Shown here: piece after piece, positions 6,049 to 12,802 of the stretch
Numbering within the stretch: the first letter of the stretch is position 1
Layout: each line of letters starts with the position of its first letter
DNA from: Thermoproteota archaeon
GTDB taxonomy: Archaea > Thermoproteota > Methanomethylicia > Nezhaarchaeales > WYZ-LMO8
DNA length: 15,113 bases
Assembly (NCBI GenBank): GCA_011605835.1
Contig: JAAOZJ010000058.1
Location: 1 to 15,113 of the forward strand
Direction: 5' to 3'
Position numbers and translations under genes: made by a program
The notes under the pieces: generated by a model
Database searches by the model: none
What the model was told of the DNA's origin: nothing
The model's input: only the letters and a program-made list of their open reading frames with translations

Positions 6049-7419
6049 TTGAGAAGGCTCTTCAGCACTAGCGGCATAAGGGGCGTTTACCCCACTGAGG
6101 TGTCTCCTTTACTGGCGTTCAGGCTTGGTTGCACCCTAGCGTCCATGTTCGGCACGGAGTGCGTTGTGGGCACGGACTGCAGGCTATCGTCGCCTGTCCT
6201 AGAGCACGCCCTGCTGTCCGGGCTCATGTACTCCGGCTGTAACGTCAGGAGGGTTGGGCTGGCCCCCCTGCCCGTCACCGCGTACACGGTGAAGAAGGCT
6301 AGGGCCGGCTTCGGCGTCATGATAACTGCAAGCCACAACCCTCCTCAGTACAATGGGTTTAAGGTGTTCCGCGAAGGCGGGTGGGAGCTCATGCCAGAGG
6401 ACGAGGAAGCAGTCGAAAGGGCGTTGTCGAGGGGGCTCGAGGCCGAACGCTCATGGAGCGACGTGGGCTCGTGCATCGACTACGCAGGGGCCCTCGTGGA
6501 GTACATCGACGACGTGCTCGACCTACTGTCGGACGGAGCTCCGAGAGACCGAGCCTCAGACTTCAAAGTGGTCGTCGACTGTTGCAACGGGCCCGCGGCC
6601 CTCGTAACCCCCAAGGTCTTGTCGCGACTCGGGGTCAGGGTCATAGCCCTCAACGCGAACATGGACGGCCACTTCCCGGGCAGGGAGCCTGAGCCGAGGC
6701 CCGACGTCTTGGCAGAGCTCAGCGTATTCGTCCGCGAGACGGGCGCTCACTTAGGGCTGGCCCACGACGGCGACGCCGATAGAGTGGCCGTCATAGACCC
6801 CGATGGCAAGTTCGTGGTCAACGACAGGATAATAGCCTACATGGCCAAGAAGGCCATAGAGCGCGGAGAGGGCAAGGTGGTTATAACGACGATAGACACG
6901 TCCAGGTGCATAGATGAGGTCGTCGAGAGGCTGGGCGGAGAAGTGATAAGGACCAAGCTGGGGAAGACCCACGTGGAGCTCAAGAGACGCTCCAATGTTG
7001 CATTGGCCGCGGAGCCCTGGAAAGTAATCAATCCCCGCTGGGGCCCTTGGGCCGACGGCATACTAGCGGCAAGCGCGCTCGTAAAGGACGTCGTGGAGAG
7101 AGGCGTCGGGCTTCGCGAGCTCTTGAAAGACGTGCCCGATTACCCTCAAGTCAGGGAGAGCTTCCCCTGCGACGACGGAGACAAGCTGAGGGTTATGAAG
7201 ATCGTCGAGGAGGAGCTCGAGAGCGCTATAGGCGACGTGGAGGACGTATGGAAGTACGACGGAGTTAGGGTCAATTGCAAAGACGGTTCTTGGATTTTAA
7301 TAAGGGCTTCGGGCACCGAGCCCAAGATCAGGCTATACGCCGAAGCGAAGAGCTTGGAGAGGCTTAGAGAGATCGTAGAAAGGGGCAAGAAGCTTATGTT
7401 CAGGGCGCTTAGGGCCTGA
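6049..7419 (+). CDS. Phosphohexomutase (phosphoglucosamine/phosphomannomutase family)
   Basis: Alpha-D-phosphohexomutase, 456 residues, a normal length. It moves phosphate between C6 and C1 of hexose phosphates, feeding UDP-GlcNAc or GDP-mannose synthesis; whether glucosamine or mannose is the substrate cannot be told. N-terminal RRLFSTSGIRG; phosphoserine loop TASHNP with Ser95; metal loop DGDADR (240-245); C-terminal phosphate loop RASGTEPKIRLY. The sugar-binding loop, usually GEESGH-like, here reads AAEPWKVINP, a clear departure. I start at TTG 6049: the frame extends to ATG 6010, but the TATA lies inside that extension, and family members begin just before RLFGTSGIRG. The 3' end overlaps the convergent phoU gene by 11 bp. 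Confidence 0.92.
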   Translation: MRRLFSTSGIRGVYPTEVSPLLAFRLGCTLASMFGTECVVGTDCRLSSPVLEHALLSGLMYSGCNVRRVGLAPLPVTAYTVKKARAGFGVMITASHNPPQYNGFKVFREGGWELMPEDEEAVERALSRGLEAERSWSDVGSCIDYAGALVEYIDDVLDLLSDGAPRDRASDFKVVVDCCNGPAALVTPKVLSRLGVRVIALNANMDGHFPGREPEPRPDVLAELSVFVRETGAHLGLAHDGDADRVAVIDPDGKFVVNDRIIAYMAKKAIERGEGKVVITTIDTSRCIDEVVERLGGEVIRTKLGKTHVELKRRSNVALAAEPWKVINPRWGPWADGILAASALVKDVVERGVGLRELLKDVPDYPQVRESFPCDDGDKLRVMKIVEEELESAIGDVEDVWKYDGVRVNCKDGSWILIRASGTEPKIRLYAEAKSLERLREIVERGKKLMFRALRA

Positions 7420-8401
7420 CTACAAGGTCTGCTATGTCCACGCATATCTCTCCTATGATCCTCAGCCCGGTTATTATGGAGCTAACGCAGAAGGCGACGT
7501 CGAGGGGGAGCCTTAACGCCTTCACGTTGAGCTGTTCCGCCATGTCTCGCATCTTACTGCTCGCGTTTATCACCTGCATCGAGAGGGCGTAGTCAACCTT
7601 CATCAGAGAGTTAAAGGCGTCTGTGTGCATCTTATCGACCAGATCGCTGAGCTCCACTATCTCGGGCTCCAGCTCTAGCTTGGCCTTGCTCGACACGAGC
7701 TTCACCACGTTCTCGGCTATGGACACGGCCTCATCGCCTATGCTCTCTATCGACTTAGCGGCTAGTCTATAATCTAGGCATTCGTGGAGCCTCACTCCAG
7801 CTTTTTGGGCAAACCTCGGGTTTCTTATTATTGTCCGCAACTGCCTCACTATCAAAAAGTATATTCTATTTAAGTCCTCGTCCCTCTTCACGACGCTTTG
7901 GGCTAGCTCGACGTCGCGGTCGACGAGGGCCTTTATCGAGTCCCTGTGCATCTGTTGTGCTATGACGTCAGCCCTCTTGAACAAGGTCTTCAGGGAGACA
8001 GCGAGCGGCGATAAAAGGCACTGGAGCACTACCTCGTTGGCCTTCTCCTCGATGACCTCGACCCCCACCAGTGGGGCTATGGCCCTCTTAATTCTATCCT
8101 TTTGCTCTAGCGTCAACTTAGTCTTCGAGACAAGCCTTATGATGTCGTAGCCTATTAAGTACCTGCTAAGTAGATCCCTCTCGAGCGTCTCACCGTACTC
8201 TAACGTCGTCTCGCTGAGCTTCTCGCCCTCCTCCTCGGCCTCGGCCCTCGCCCTTATGGCAAGTGAGCCGTTGTCTAGCTCTTCGACTACGAGCTGATCC
8301 CCCCTCTTCAGGCCCATCTTTAAAGCCCAAGTTTTGGGGATAGCCAAGAGGAAGCTACCGCTTTTGGTCTTCAAAACCTTCCTCAGGTGAATTGAGGCCA
8401 A
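7409..8401 (-). CDS. phoU: PhoU-family regulator with N-terminal AbrB-type DNA-binding domain
   Basis: 330 residues, the archaeal PhoU type. Residues 1-50 form a swapped-hairpin AbrB/SpoVT domain (VLKTKSGSFLLAIPKTWALK, then GDQLVVEEL), a DNA-binding fold. The rest is helical, with two PhoU-like bundles carrying the acidic metal-binding repeats (IESIGDEAVSIAENV at about 236-250 and a second near the C-terminus). PhoU proteins tune phosphate uptake. No pst transporter or kinase lies nearby, so this probably acts directly on DNA. The start is TTG 8399-8401, giving the expected (M)ASIHLRKVLKTKSG. Its TATA box is at 8429-8443, giving a leader of about 10 nt. The end overlaps the convergent phosphohexomutase gene. 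Confidence 0.88.
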   Translation of the reverse strand: MASIHLRKVLKTKSGSFLLAIPKTWALKMGLKRGDQLVVEELDNGSLAIRARAEAEEEGEKLSETTLEYGETLERDLLSRYLIGYDIIRLVSKTKLTLEQKDRIKRAIAPLVGVEVIEEKANEVVLQCLLSPLAVSLKTLFKRADVIAQQMHRDSIKALVDRDVELAQSVVKRDEDLNRIYFLIVRQLRTIIRNPRFAQKAGVRLHECLDYRLAAKSIESIGDEAVSIAENVVKLVSSKAKLELEPEIVELSDLVDKMHTDAFNSLMKVDYALSMQVINASSKMRDMAEQLNVKALRLPLDVAFCVSSIITGLRIIGEICVDIADLVVRP

Positions 8402-8428
8402 TGACCAACACCCGACACATCGCAGAGT

Positions 8429-8443
8429 CCTTTTATTTTATTT
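8429..8443 (-). promoter_or_regulatory. TATA region of the AbrB-PhoU gene
   Basis: AAATAAAATAAAAGG on the minus strand, centred about 36 bp before TTG 8401. It overlaps the stop codon of the upstream DUF99 gene (8438-8440), so phoU can be transcribed separately from the cdc6-DUF99 pair. Confidence 0.6.
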
Positions 8444-9031
8444 GCGGTCGGCCTGCATAAAAAGAGCTCGCGAGACGGCCTTGGCTACCCTATTCGCTAC
8501 CCTCAAAGGTTCGGGGACTCTGCCCCTCACCGTCACCCTCCTGAGGATCTCGAGAGCCCTCTCGAACTCCATACCCACGACCTCCAAGAAGACCGGGTTC
8601 TCTCTGGGGTTAAGCTTGGCCTCATAAATCGGGCTGACCGAGGCCAGCCTCTCAAAGACGCCGTAGCGGAGCCTCCAGTCCTCGAAGTGCTTCTTCAAAG
8701 CGCTCAGGACAGCCTCATTGTCCGGCCTCTCTGTCGTGACAACTACTACGGGCACTCCAAGGCTTTCGTTTACAGCAACAGGGTCTATGATGTTGAAGCC
8801 CCCGAAGGTCACTCCACCAAGCAACACCACGTCGAGAGAGCCTATCTTGCCTGTCATGTCTAGTAATTTCTCAGTGGCGTCAAGCCCGTCGACCTCTATC
8901 AATCTCAGGAAGACGTCCTCTACTTTGAAGCCGTGCGTCAAGACGCCGCATAAAACTGTCTTGCCTTTCCTCTGGAGCTTTTGAGGGTCGAAGGAGCCGT
9001 CCTCGACCCCGAGCATTCTCGCGTAGACCAT
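8438..9031 (-). CDS. DUF99 / UPF0215 family protein (endonuclease V-like fold)
   Basis: 197 residues, archaeal COG1628 family. Recognisable by LGVEDGSFDP near the N-terminus and LLGGVTFGGFNIIDP, VVVVTTERPDNEAV in the middle. The family is predicted to share the RNase H-like fold of endonuclease V, but its biochemical role is unknown; Asp residues at the start (EDGSFD) and Asp in NIIDP could be the acidic site. Its ATG is 4 nt after the cdc6 stop and has no ribosome site of its own, so the two are an operon and translation may be coupled. A link to DNA replication or repair is an inference from that pairing. Confidence 0.88.
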   Translation of the reverse strand: MVYARMLGVEDGSFDPQKLQRKGKTVLCGVLTHGFKVEDVFLRLIEVDGLDATEKLLDMTGKIGSLDVVLLGGVTFGGFNIIDPVAVNESLGVPVVVVTTERPDNEAVLSALKKHFEDWRLRYGVFERLASVSPIYEAKLNPRENPVFLEVVGMEFERALEILRRVTVRGRVPEPLRVANRVAKAVSRALFMQADRK

Positions 9032-9035
9032 CGCG

Positions 9036-10253
9036 CTACACGCTTTCGGCGACTATAGACGAAAGCCTTGGGTCGCTCTTAAGGCCCTCCACTAGCGCCC
9101 TATCGCTTATCGCCAGCCTGACGATCTTCGTCCTGCCGTACCTGCCCTTGCTGGTCACCTTGGCATTGACTATTCCGAGCATGTCGAGCTCGTTTATTAT
9201 GTCGCTGACCCTCCTCTGCGTGAGCTCGTCTATCGTGAGCCTCCTGCACAGGCCCTTGTAAGTCTCGTATATTTCGCCGGTGGTCGCCTCGCCCTTCCTC
9301 CTCTTCACGAGATAGGCGGCTATAGTGACGAGCTTGGTGTGGAGGGGCATGGACTTGACGACCTCAACCGCTCTGTCCTTCTCTATCTCTCTGTAGGCCT
9401 TTCTGACGTGCTCTTCGAGAACCTTCGACGAACCCTCTCTTTCAGCTATCTCGCCAGCTACCCTCAACAAGTCTAGAGCCCTTCTAGCATCTCCGTGCTC
9501 GCGGGCGGCCAGTGAGGCACAGAGGGGTATTACAGCCTCGTCAAGGACTCCGTCGCAGAAGGCCTGCCTGGCCCTCTCGGCCAATATGTCAGCGAGCTCT
9601 TCGGTAGTGTAGGGCCTGAACACGAGCTCCTCCTCGCCTAAAGTGCTCTTCACCCTAGGGTCCAAGTACTCGACAAAGTTCAGGTCGTTGGTTATGCCTA
9701 TTATCGAGACCCTGGCGTTGCGCAGGTCCGGGTTTATCCTTGTGAGCTTGTAGAGTATGTCGTCTCCGCTGACCTTGACCAAGAAGTCCACTTCGTCGAG
9801 GACCACGAAGAGCAGGTTCCTCTCTCGATCGAGAGCCCTGACGAACCTCCTGAACAGCTCGGCCGTAGACAGCCCGGTGAAGGGGACCCTCTCATCTAGG
9901 TAATTGCACAGGTTGAAGAGGACGCGATAGCTCGTGTTCTCATTCCTGCAGTTTATGTAGGCGAGCTTCAGATTGACGCCGCGGGAGTACTCCCTCGCGA
10001 AGGCGTCTATTCTCCTGAGCACGTACTTCGTGACTGCAGTCTTCCCGGTCCCCGGGAGGCCGTATATGAAGACGTTTGATGGCCTGGCCCCCTTGACGGC
10101 TGGTGCTAGTATCTCAGCGAGCTTGTTGATCTCCTCCTCTCTGTGGGGAAGGCTCTCAGGCACGTAGTCAGGCCTAAGCTTTTCCCTGTCCTTAAAGATC
10201 CTTGCCGATAGCATCCTCTGAATTATCTCATCGATGGACAAGCCCGACACCAC
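9036..10253 (-). CDS. cdc6: Orc1/Cdc6 replication initiator
   Basis: 405 residues, the normal length for archaeal Orc1/Cdc6, which binds origins and loads MCM. AAA+ domain: PHREEEINKL (36-45), Walker A GLPGTGKT (65-72), Walker B VLDEVD (151-156), sensor 1 GITND (186-190), and sensor 2 in GDARRALDLL (254-263, Arg257). A winged-helix DNA-binding domain follows (about 300-385), with TTGEIYETY and RRVSDIINELDMLGIV. The start is GTG 10251-10253; a second GTG at 10248-10250 is also possible and changes one residue. A TATA-like CGATATACAG at 10287-10296 gives a leader of about 12 nt. I cannot tell which paralogue this is. Confidence 0.95.
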   Translation of the reverse strand: MVSGLSIDEIIQRMLSARIFKDREKLRPDYVPESLPHREEEINKLAEILAPAVKGARPSNVFIYGLPGTGKTAVTKYVLRRIDAFAREYSRGVNLKLAYINCRNENTSYRVLFNLCNYLDERVPFTGLSTAELFRRFVRALDRERNLLFVVLDEVDFLVKVSGDDILYKLTRINPDLRNARVSIIGITNDLNFVEYLDPRVKSTLGEEELVFRPYTTEELADILAERARQAFCDGVLDEAVIPLCASLAAREHGDARRALDLLRVAGEIAEREGSSKVLEEHVRKAYREIEKDRAVEVVKSMPLHTKLVTIAAYLVKRRKGEATTGEIYETYKGLCRRLTIDELTQRRVSDIINELDMLGIVNAKVTSKGRYGRTKIVRLAISDRALVEGLKSDPRLSSIVAESV

Positions 10254-10398
10254 GAAAGGGCAGAAAGCAAGCGTTAGCGTACTCTCTGTATATCGGCGCC
10301 TTAATATCCCTTAGCTCAAAGACCTGCCCTCGAGGAGTAACACTTCAAAGATGTGCGACGAATATTGCTCACGTGGACTTCGTGTGAACGACGCACTC
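10254..10398. promoter_or_regulatory. Spacer with cdc6 promoter and near-palindrome
   Basis: This 145-bp gap holds two TATA-like elements for cdc6 on the minus strand (CGATATACAG at 10287-10296; GATATTAAGG at 10301-10310) and a 15-bp near-palindrome CACTTCAAAGATGTG (10341-10355, one mismatch). I searched by eye for origin recognition boxes of the Sulfolobus type and found none. Confidence 0.4.
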
Positions 10399-11343
10399 TC
10401 ACCCTTTCTTCAGATCCTCCTTGAGCCTACACATGCCGCACACCTCTCCCTTGGAGGGCATGCCGCACTTAGCACAGGACCGCCAGTCGGTAGCCCTAGC
10501 CATCAGGAGGGGGCCGAGGAGGGGGGAGACCCTCTTTACATGGGTTTTGAAGAAGGTGTGCTTAAAGGATGGGCGCATTGACTCGATGGCGTCTATTAGC
10601 TTCTTCCTCTTGTTCAGCTTCGACTCGCGGCCAAGGGGGCACTGAGCTGGTGAGTAGGGAAGGGCCTTTATGTCGGCGTAGGCCTTGAGCTCGAAGTCCG
10701 TCAGCTCGATGAGGGGCTTTATCCTCGACAAAGCCTTTGGGTGTGCATGTTTCGTGACTGGCTGAAGCCTTACGGCTTGCAACAGGTCCCCTGCGACGTA
10801 GAGGTCCCATAGCACCGCGAGCACGTCGTCTAGGTTGTGACCCGTGGCGATTTTCGTCGCACCCCAAAGGTTCCCGTAGTAGTTCAGGATGTAGCGCCTC
10901 GCTAAACCGCATGGCGAGCAAGCTTTCCTGCGCCTCGAGGCCAGCTCGCTCATCGTGCACCCGAGGAAGCTCCTCAGCTCCACAACCTCCAGCTCGACCC
11001 CCTCTTGGCCAGCCAGCTCCTCGGCCTTGGATCTGCACTGCTCTGAAAAACCTTCGACCCCCAAGTCTATGTGCAGGCAGGTCAATTTGACGTCGGGCGC
11101 TAGGCTCTTGATTATGTGGAGGAGGGCCGAGCTGTCCTTGCCCCCTGACAGGGCCAGTAGGAGCTTGTCGCCCCTCTCTATCATCTTATACTCTTCAAGT
11201 GTCCTCTCGACCTTTCGCTCGACGAACTTCACGAAGCACTCGTCGCATAGGCTCATCCTTGCGTAATCTAGCCTCAGAGAGGCCTTCCTCACGTGACAAC
11301 GGCTACACAGGCCGAGCCCCCTTGCCCGAGCGTCGTCGCTCAT
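10399..11343 (-). CDS. TtuA/Ncs6-family tRNA 2-thiolation enzyme (PP-loop ATPase)
   Basis: 314 residues. The enzyme adenylates a tRNA uridine and replaces oxygen with sulfur (U34 or U54, depending on subfamily). N-terminal zinc finger with C13xxC16 and C33xxC36; PP-loop SGGKDSS (66-72); iron-sulfur site cysteines C142xxC145 and C235, matching the TtuA layout; GHNLDD (168-173); C-terminal zinc finger with C290xxC293 and C302xxC305. Having both zinc fingers and the three cluster cysteines favours the TtuA (m5s2U54) branch. I use ATG 11341-11343: the frame extends through the tRNA-Ala gene, but that part is not protein. It lies 47 bp downstream of tRNA-Ala on the same strand, with only a weak TATA-like ACTAAACC (11373-11380) between. 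Confidence 0.88.
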   Translation of the reverse strand: MSDDARARGLGLCSRCHVRKASLRLDYARMSLCDECFVKFVERKVERTLEEYKMIERGDKLLLALSGGKDSSALLHIIKSLAPDVKLTCLHIDLGVEGFSEQCRSKAEELAGQEGVELEVVELRSFLGCTMSELASRRRKACSPCGLARRYILNYYGNLWGATKIATGHNLDDVLAVLWDLYVAGDLLQAVRLQPVTKHAHPKALSRIKPLIELTDFELKAYADIKALPYSPAQCPLGRESKLNKRKKLIDAIESMRPSFKHTFFKTHVKRVSPLLGPLLMARATDWRSCAKCGMPSKGEVCGMCRLKEDLKKG

Positions 11344-11390
11344 CTTCTCGTACCGTCGATGGGGTGGTGTGGGGTTTAGTGAAGGAGGAG

Positions 11391-11467
11391 TGGTGGACCG
11401 GGCGGGACTTGAACCCGCGACCTCCCGCATGCCAAGCGGGCGATCCACCAGGCTGATCTACCGGCCC
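11391..11467 (-). tRNA. tRNA-Ala (anticodon GGC) with encoded CCA
   Basis: Minus strand. Acceptor GGGCCGG pairs with CCGGTCC and contains the G3-U70 pair that identifies alanine tRNAs; discriminator A73. D arm GATC-AGCCTGGTG-GATC, anticodon arm CCCGC-TTGGCAT-GCGGG, variable loop AGGTC, T arm GCGGG-TTCAAGT-CCCGC. CCA is encoded at 11391-11393. No intron. The 77-nt length includes CCA. Confidence 0.96.
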
Positions 11468-11490
11468 CAGCCGTTATTATTGTGGGGCTG

Positions 11491-11505
11491 GGTATTAATG
11501 TTTCC
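11491..11505 (-). promoter_or_regulatory. BRE and TATA box of tRNA-Ala
   Basis: On the minus strand, GGAAAC followed by ATTAATACC, centred 28 bp before the tRNA 5' end at 11467. The purine-rich block directly upstream of the TATA fits the archaeal B recognition element. Confidence 0.6.
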
Positions 11506-11520
11506 ATCGATTACTTCTTT

Positions 11521-11712
11521 TTAGACCAAACGATGGGCCCTGTTGAGGGGCTTGTTCTGCCAGGAGTACCTCCTAAGTCGACTGGACCTTCCGAAGCCGC
11601 ACGCAGCGCAGTAGTGCTTTTTCTTGTTGTAGGCCCTCCTGCCGCACCTCCTGCACTTGATGTGTGTGGCCCCCTTGTTCATCTTGCCGAAGGAGGTCGT
11701 CCCCTTGACCAA
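11521..11712 (-). CDS. rpl37e: Large ribosomal subunit protein eL37
   Basis: 63 residues, normal length. Zinc ribbon with C20xxC23 and C35xxC38 (HIKCRRCGRRAYNKKKHYCA then ACGFG), followed by a basic arginine-rich tail that threads into 23S rRNA. The start is TTG 11710-11712, preceded 7 nt upstream by GGAGGG (11720-11725), which overlaps the stop of lsm. The lsm-rpl37e pair is a well-known archaeal gene order linking ribosome and RNA processing. Confidence 0.96.
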   Translation of the reverse strand: MVKGTTSFGKMNKGATHIKCRRCGRRAYNKKKHYCAACGFGRSSRLRRYSWQNKPLNRAHRLV

Positions 11713-11719
11713 GGCCTAG

Positions 11720-11725
11720 CCCTCC
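11720..11725 (-). promoter_or_regulatory. Ribosome binding site fixing the TTG start of rpl37e
   Basis: GGAGGG on the minus strand begins in the last base of the lsm stop codon and stands 7 nt before TTG 11712. It supports this rare start for a highly expressed gene. Confidence 0.6.
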
Positions 11726-11955
11726 TAGCTCTTGGGCACGGGACTTATTAGGACTATGCTGTCGCCCCTGATGAGTATCAGGCCATGCTTCTTGGGCTCG
11801 CCGTTCTGCCTCAGCTCTTCGGCGTCCTCGAGGACTATGTTCAGGTGTTGGTCGTAGCTCTTCAACCTGCCCCTAAATTCCTTGCCGCCCTTAAGCCTGA
11901 CGAATATTTGGTTCCCTATGGACGAGGCCAGTATCGTTAACGTCGTCTCTGACAT
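11725..11955 (-). CDS. Sm-like RNA-binding protein (SmAP/Lsm)
   Basis: 76 residues. Archaeal Lsm proteins form heptameric rings that bind U-rich RNA. The Sm1 motif holds the RNA-binding residues D35, H37 and N39 (SYDQHLNIVL) and Sm2 has R63, G64, D65 (IRGDSIVLI), all intact. ATG 11953-11955. A TATA box TTTATAAGC at 11992-12000 (minus strand) gives a leader of about 15 nt; a second AT-rich block at 12003-12013 is possible. First gene of the lsm-rpl37e operon. Confidence 0.95.
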   Translation of the reverse strand: MSETTLTILASSIGNQIFVRLKGGKEFRGRLKSYDQHLNIVLEDAEELRQNGEPKKHGLILIRGDSIVLISPVPKS

Positions 11956-11991
11956 GGAGGACCCAGCCTTCTAGGCTTCCGTTTTGTTTTA

Positions 11992-12025
11992 GCTTATAAA
12001 GATATATATTTAAAGCTTAGCTTAA
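11992..12025. promoter_or_regulatory. Back-to-back promoters of lsm and the PUA-domain gene, with near-palindrome
   Basis: The 80-bp divergent gap carries GCTTATAAA (11992-12000; minus-strand TATA for lsm) and TATATTTAAAG (12005-12015; plus-strand TATA centred about 26 bp before GTG 12036). Unlike the other two divergent gaps in the window, each gene here seems to have its own box. TTAAAGCT-T-AGCTTAA (12010-12025) is an imperfect inverted repeat over the right-hand TATA and could be an operator or chance in AT-rich DNA. Confidence 0.5.
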
Positions 12026-12035
12026 GACGGTAGTC

Positions 12036-12539
12036 GTGTCGAGAGCGCATAAACACGTTTTGAGCAAGAGCGAGGCTAGGGACGTCGCGCTAGCCATCGA
12101 GAGGGCCTTGAAGTTGAATAAGCCCCTCGACGTCAGGGCTAGGTGGGAGGTCGTCAAGCTGGACAAAAAAGAGGTCGTTTACCTCGTAGAGGGAAAACCC
12201 CTCGCCATAGAGATCTCTGGCATGCTAATCCCGTCCATAAAGGCCCTGATGGACGGGGTCGCAGAGCTACCGAGGGTCGTCGTGGACGCTGGCGCGGTTA
12301 AGCACGTGGTCAACGGGGCGGACGTGATGGCTCCCGGCATAGTCAGAGTGGAGGGGGACTTCACGAGGGGGGACCTAGTGGTCGTCGTGGACGAGAGGTA
12401 CGGGAGGCCTCTCTGCGTCGGCGTTGCACTGGTGAATAAGTCGGAGCTGGTGTCCATGACGAAGGGAAAGGTCGTCGAAAACCTACACCACGTCGGCGAC
12501 AAGCTGTGGAATAAGATGAAGGAAACGGGCTTGATCTGA
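12036..12539 (+). CDS. PUA-domain RNA-binding protein (MCT-1/Tma20-like, DUF1947)
   Basis: 167 residues, archaeal COG2016-type. The N-terminal domain (1-75, with MSRAHKHVLSKSEARDVA and LVEGKPLAIEISGMLIPSI) is the DUF1947/MCT-1-like part. The PUA domain (about 79-155) reads PRVVVDAGAVKHVVNGADVM then APGIVRVEGDF and GDLVVVVDE, the usual RNA-binding layout. Eukaryotic relatives (MCT-1, eIF2D) act in translation re-initiation and recycling; the archaeal role is not established. GTG 12036-12038 lies at the predicted RNA start, so the mRNA should be leaderless. Confidence 0.9.
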   Translation: MSRAHKHVLSKSEARDVALAIERALKLNKPLDVRARWEVVKLDKKEVVYLVEGKPLAIEISGMLIPSIKALMDGVAELPRVVVDAGAVKHVVNGADVMAPGIVRVEGDFTRGDLVVVVDERYGRPLCVGVALVNKSELVSMTKGKVVENLHHVGDKLWNKMKETGLI

Positions 12540-12567
12540 TAGGCCTTGGGCTCAATATCACCTTAAA

Positions 12568-12584
12568 CGAAGCTAGGGGCTTCG
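12568..12584 (+). repeat. Hairpin downstream of the PUA gene
   Basis: CGAAGC-TAGGG-GCTTCG is a perfect 6-bp stem with a 5-nt loop, 28 nt after the PUA stop. A T-containing stretch GTTTCTCC follows. It could mark the transcript's 3' end. Confidence 0.4.
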
Positions 12585-12629
12585 GAGCTGTTTCTCCCCA
12601 GCGTAGAGTCTATTAAACGGCACGTCTTC

Positions 12630-12731
12630 GTGATCTACGAAGAATGCCCGAATGCCGTCGAGGCGATATGTGGGGAAAGCGAACGGATGGATGTGGGGCT
12701 TCGCCCGTTCACCCCGAAGGCCCTCCCATAA
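12630..12731 (+). CDS. Doubtful small ORF in the spacer
   Basis: GTG 12630 to TAA 12729-12731 encodes 33 residues (MIYEECPNAVEAICGESERM, then DVGLRPFTPKALP). The same frame is open upstream to a stop at 12564-12566, with a protein-like composition (KLGASELFLPSVESIKRHVF), so it may be part of a slightly longer or decayed gene. A TATA-like TATTAAAC at 12611-12618 predicts an RNA start near 12640, which is after this GTG, so promoter and start do not agree. No recognised domain. Two Cys residues 9 apart (12645 and 12675 region) are the only notable point. Confidence 0.2.
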   Translation: MIYEECPNAVEAICGESERMDVGLRPFTPKALP

Positions 12732-12740
12732 CGACCGAGA

Positions 12741-12755
12741 GGGATAAAAATACAG
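12741..12755 (-). terminator. T-rich terminator downstream of aCPSF1 gene
   Basis: On the minus strand GTATTTTTATCCC lies about 50 bp after the aCPSF1 stop. Archaeal termination occurs at such T runs, and aCPSF1 itself acts at U-rich sites. On the plus strand the same bases look like a TATA box (GATAAAAATAC), but any transcript would run antisense into aCPSF1. Confidence 0.4.
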
Positions 12756-12802
12756 GGGGGAAGGGATGAAAGTTTACGCTAGACTAGAACGGCTGGGGGT
12801 CT

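Noticed and set aside
10254..10398. Replication origin beside cdc6
   Set aside because: Origins are often next to cdc6, but I see no repeated origin recognition boxes and no clear AT-rich unwinding element; the AT-rich bits are explained as promoter.
11344..11448. N-terminal extension of the TtuA-like protein to position 11448
   Set aside because: The extension is a translation of the tRNA-Ala gene; the zinc finger begins 12 residues after ATG 11343, as in the family.
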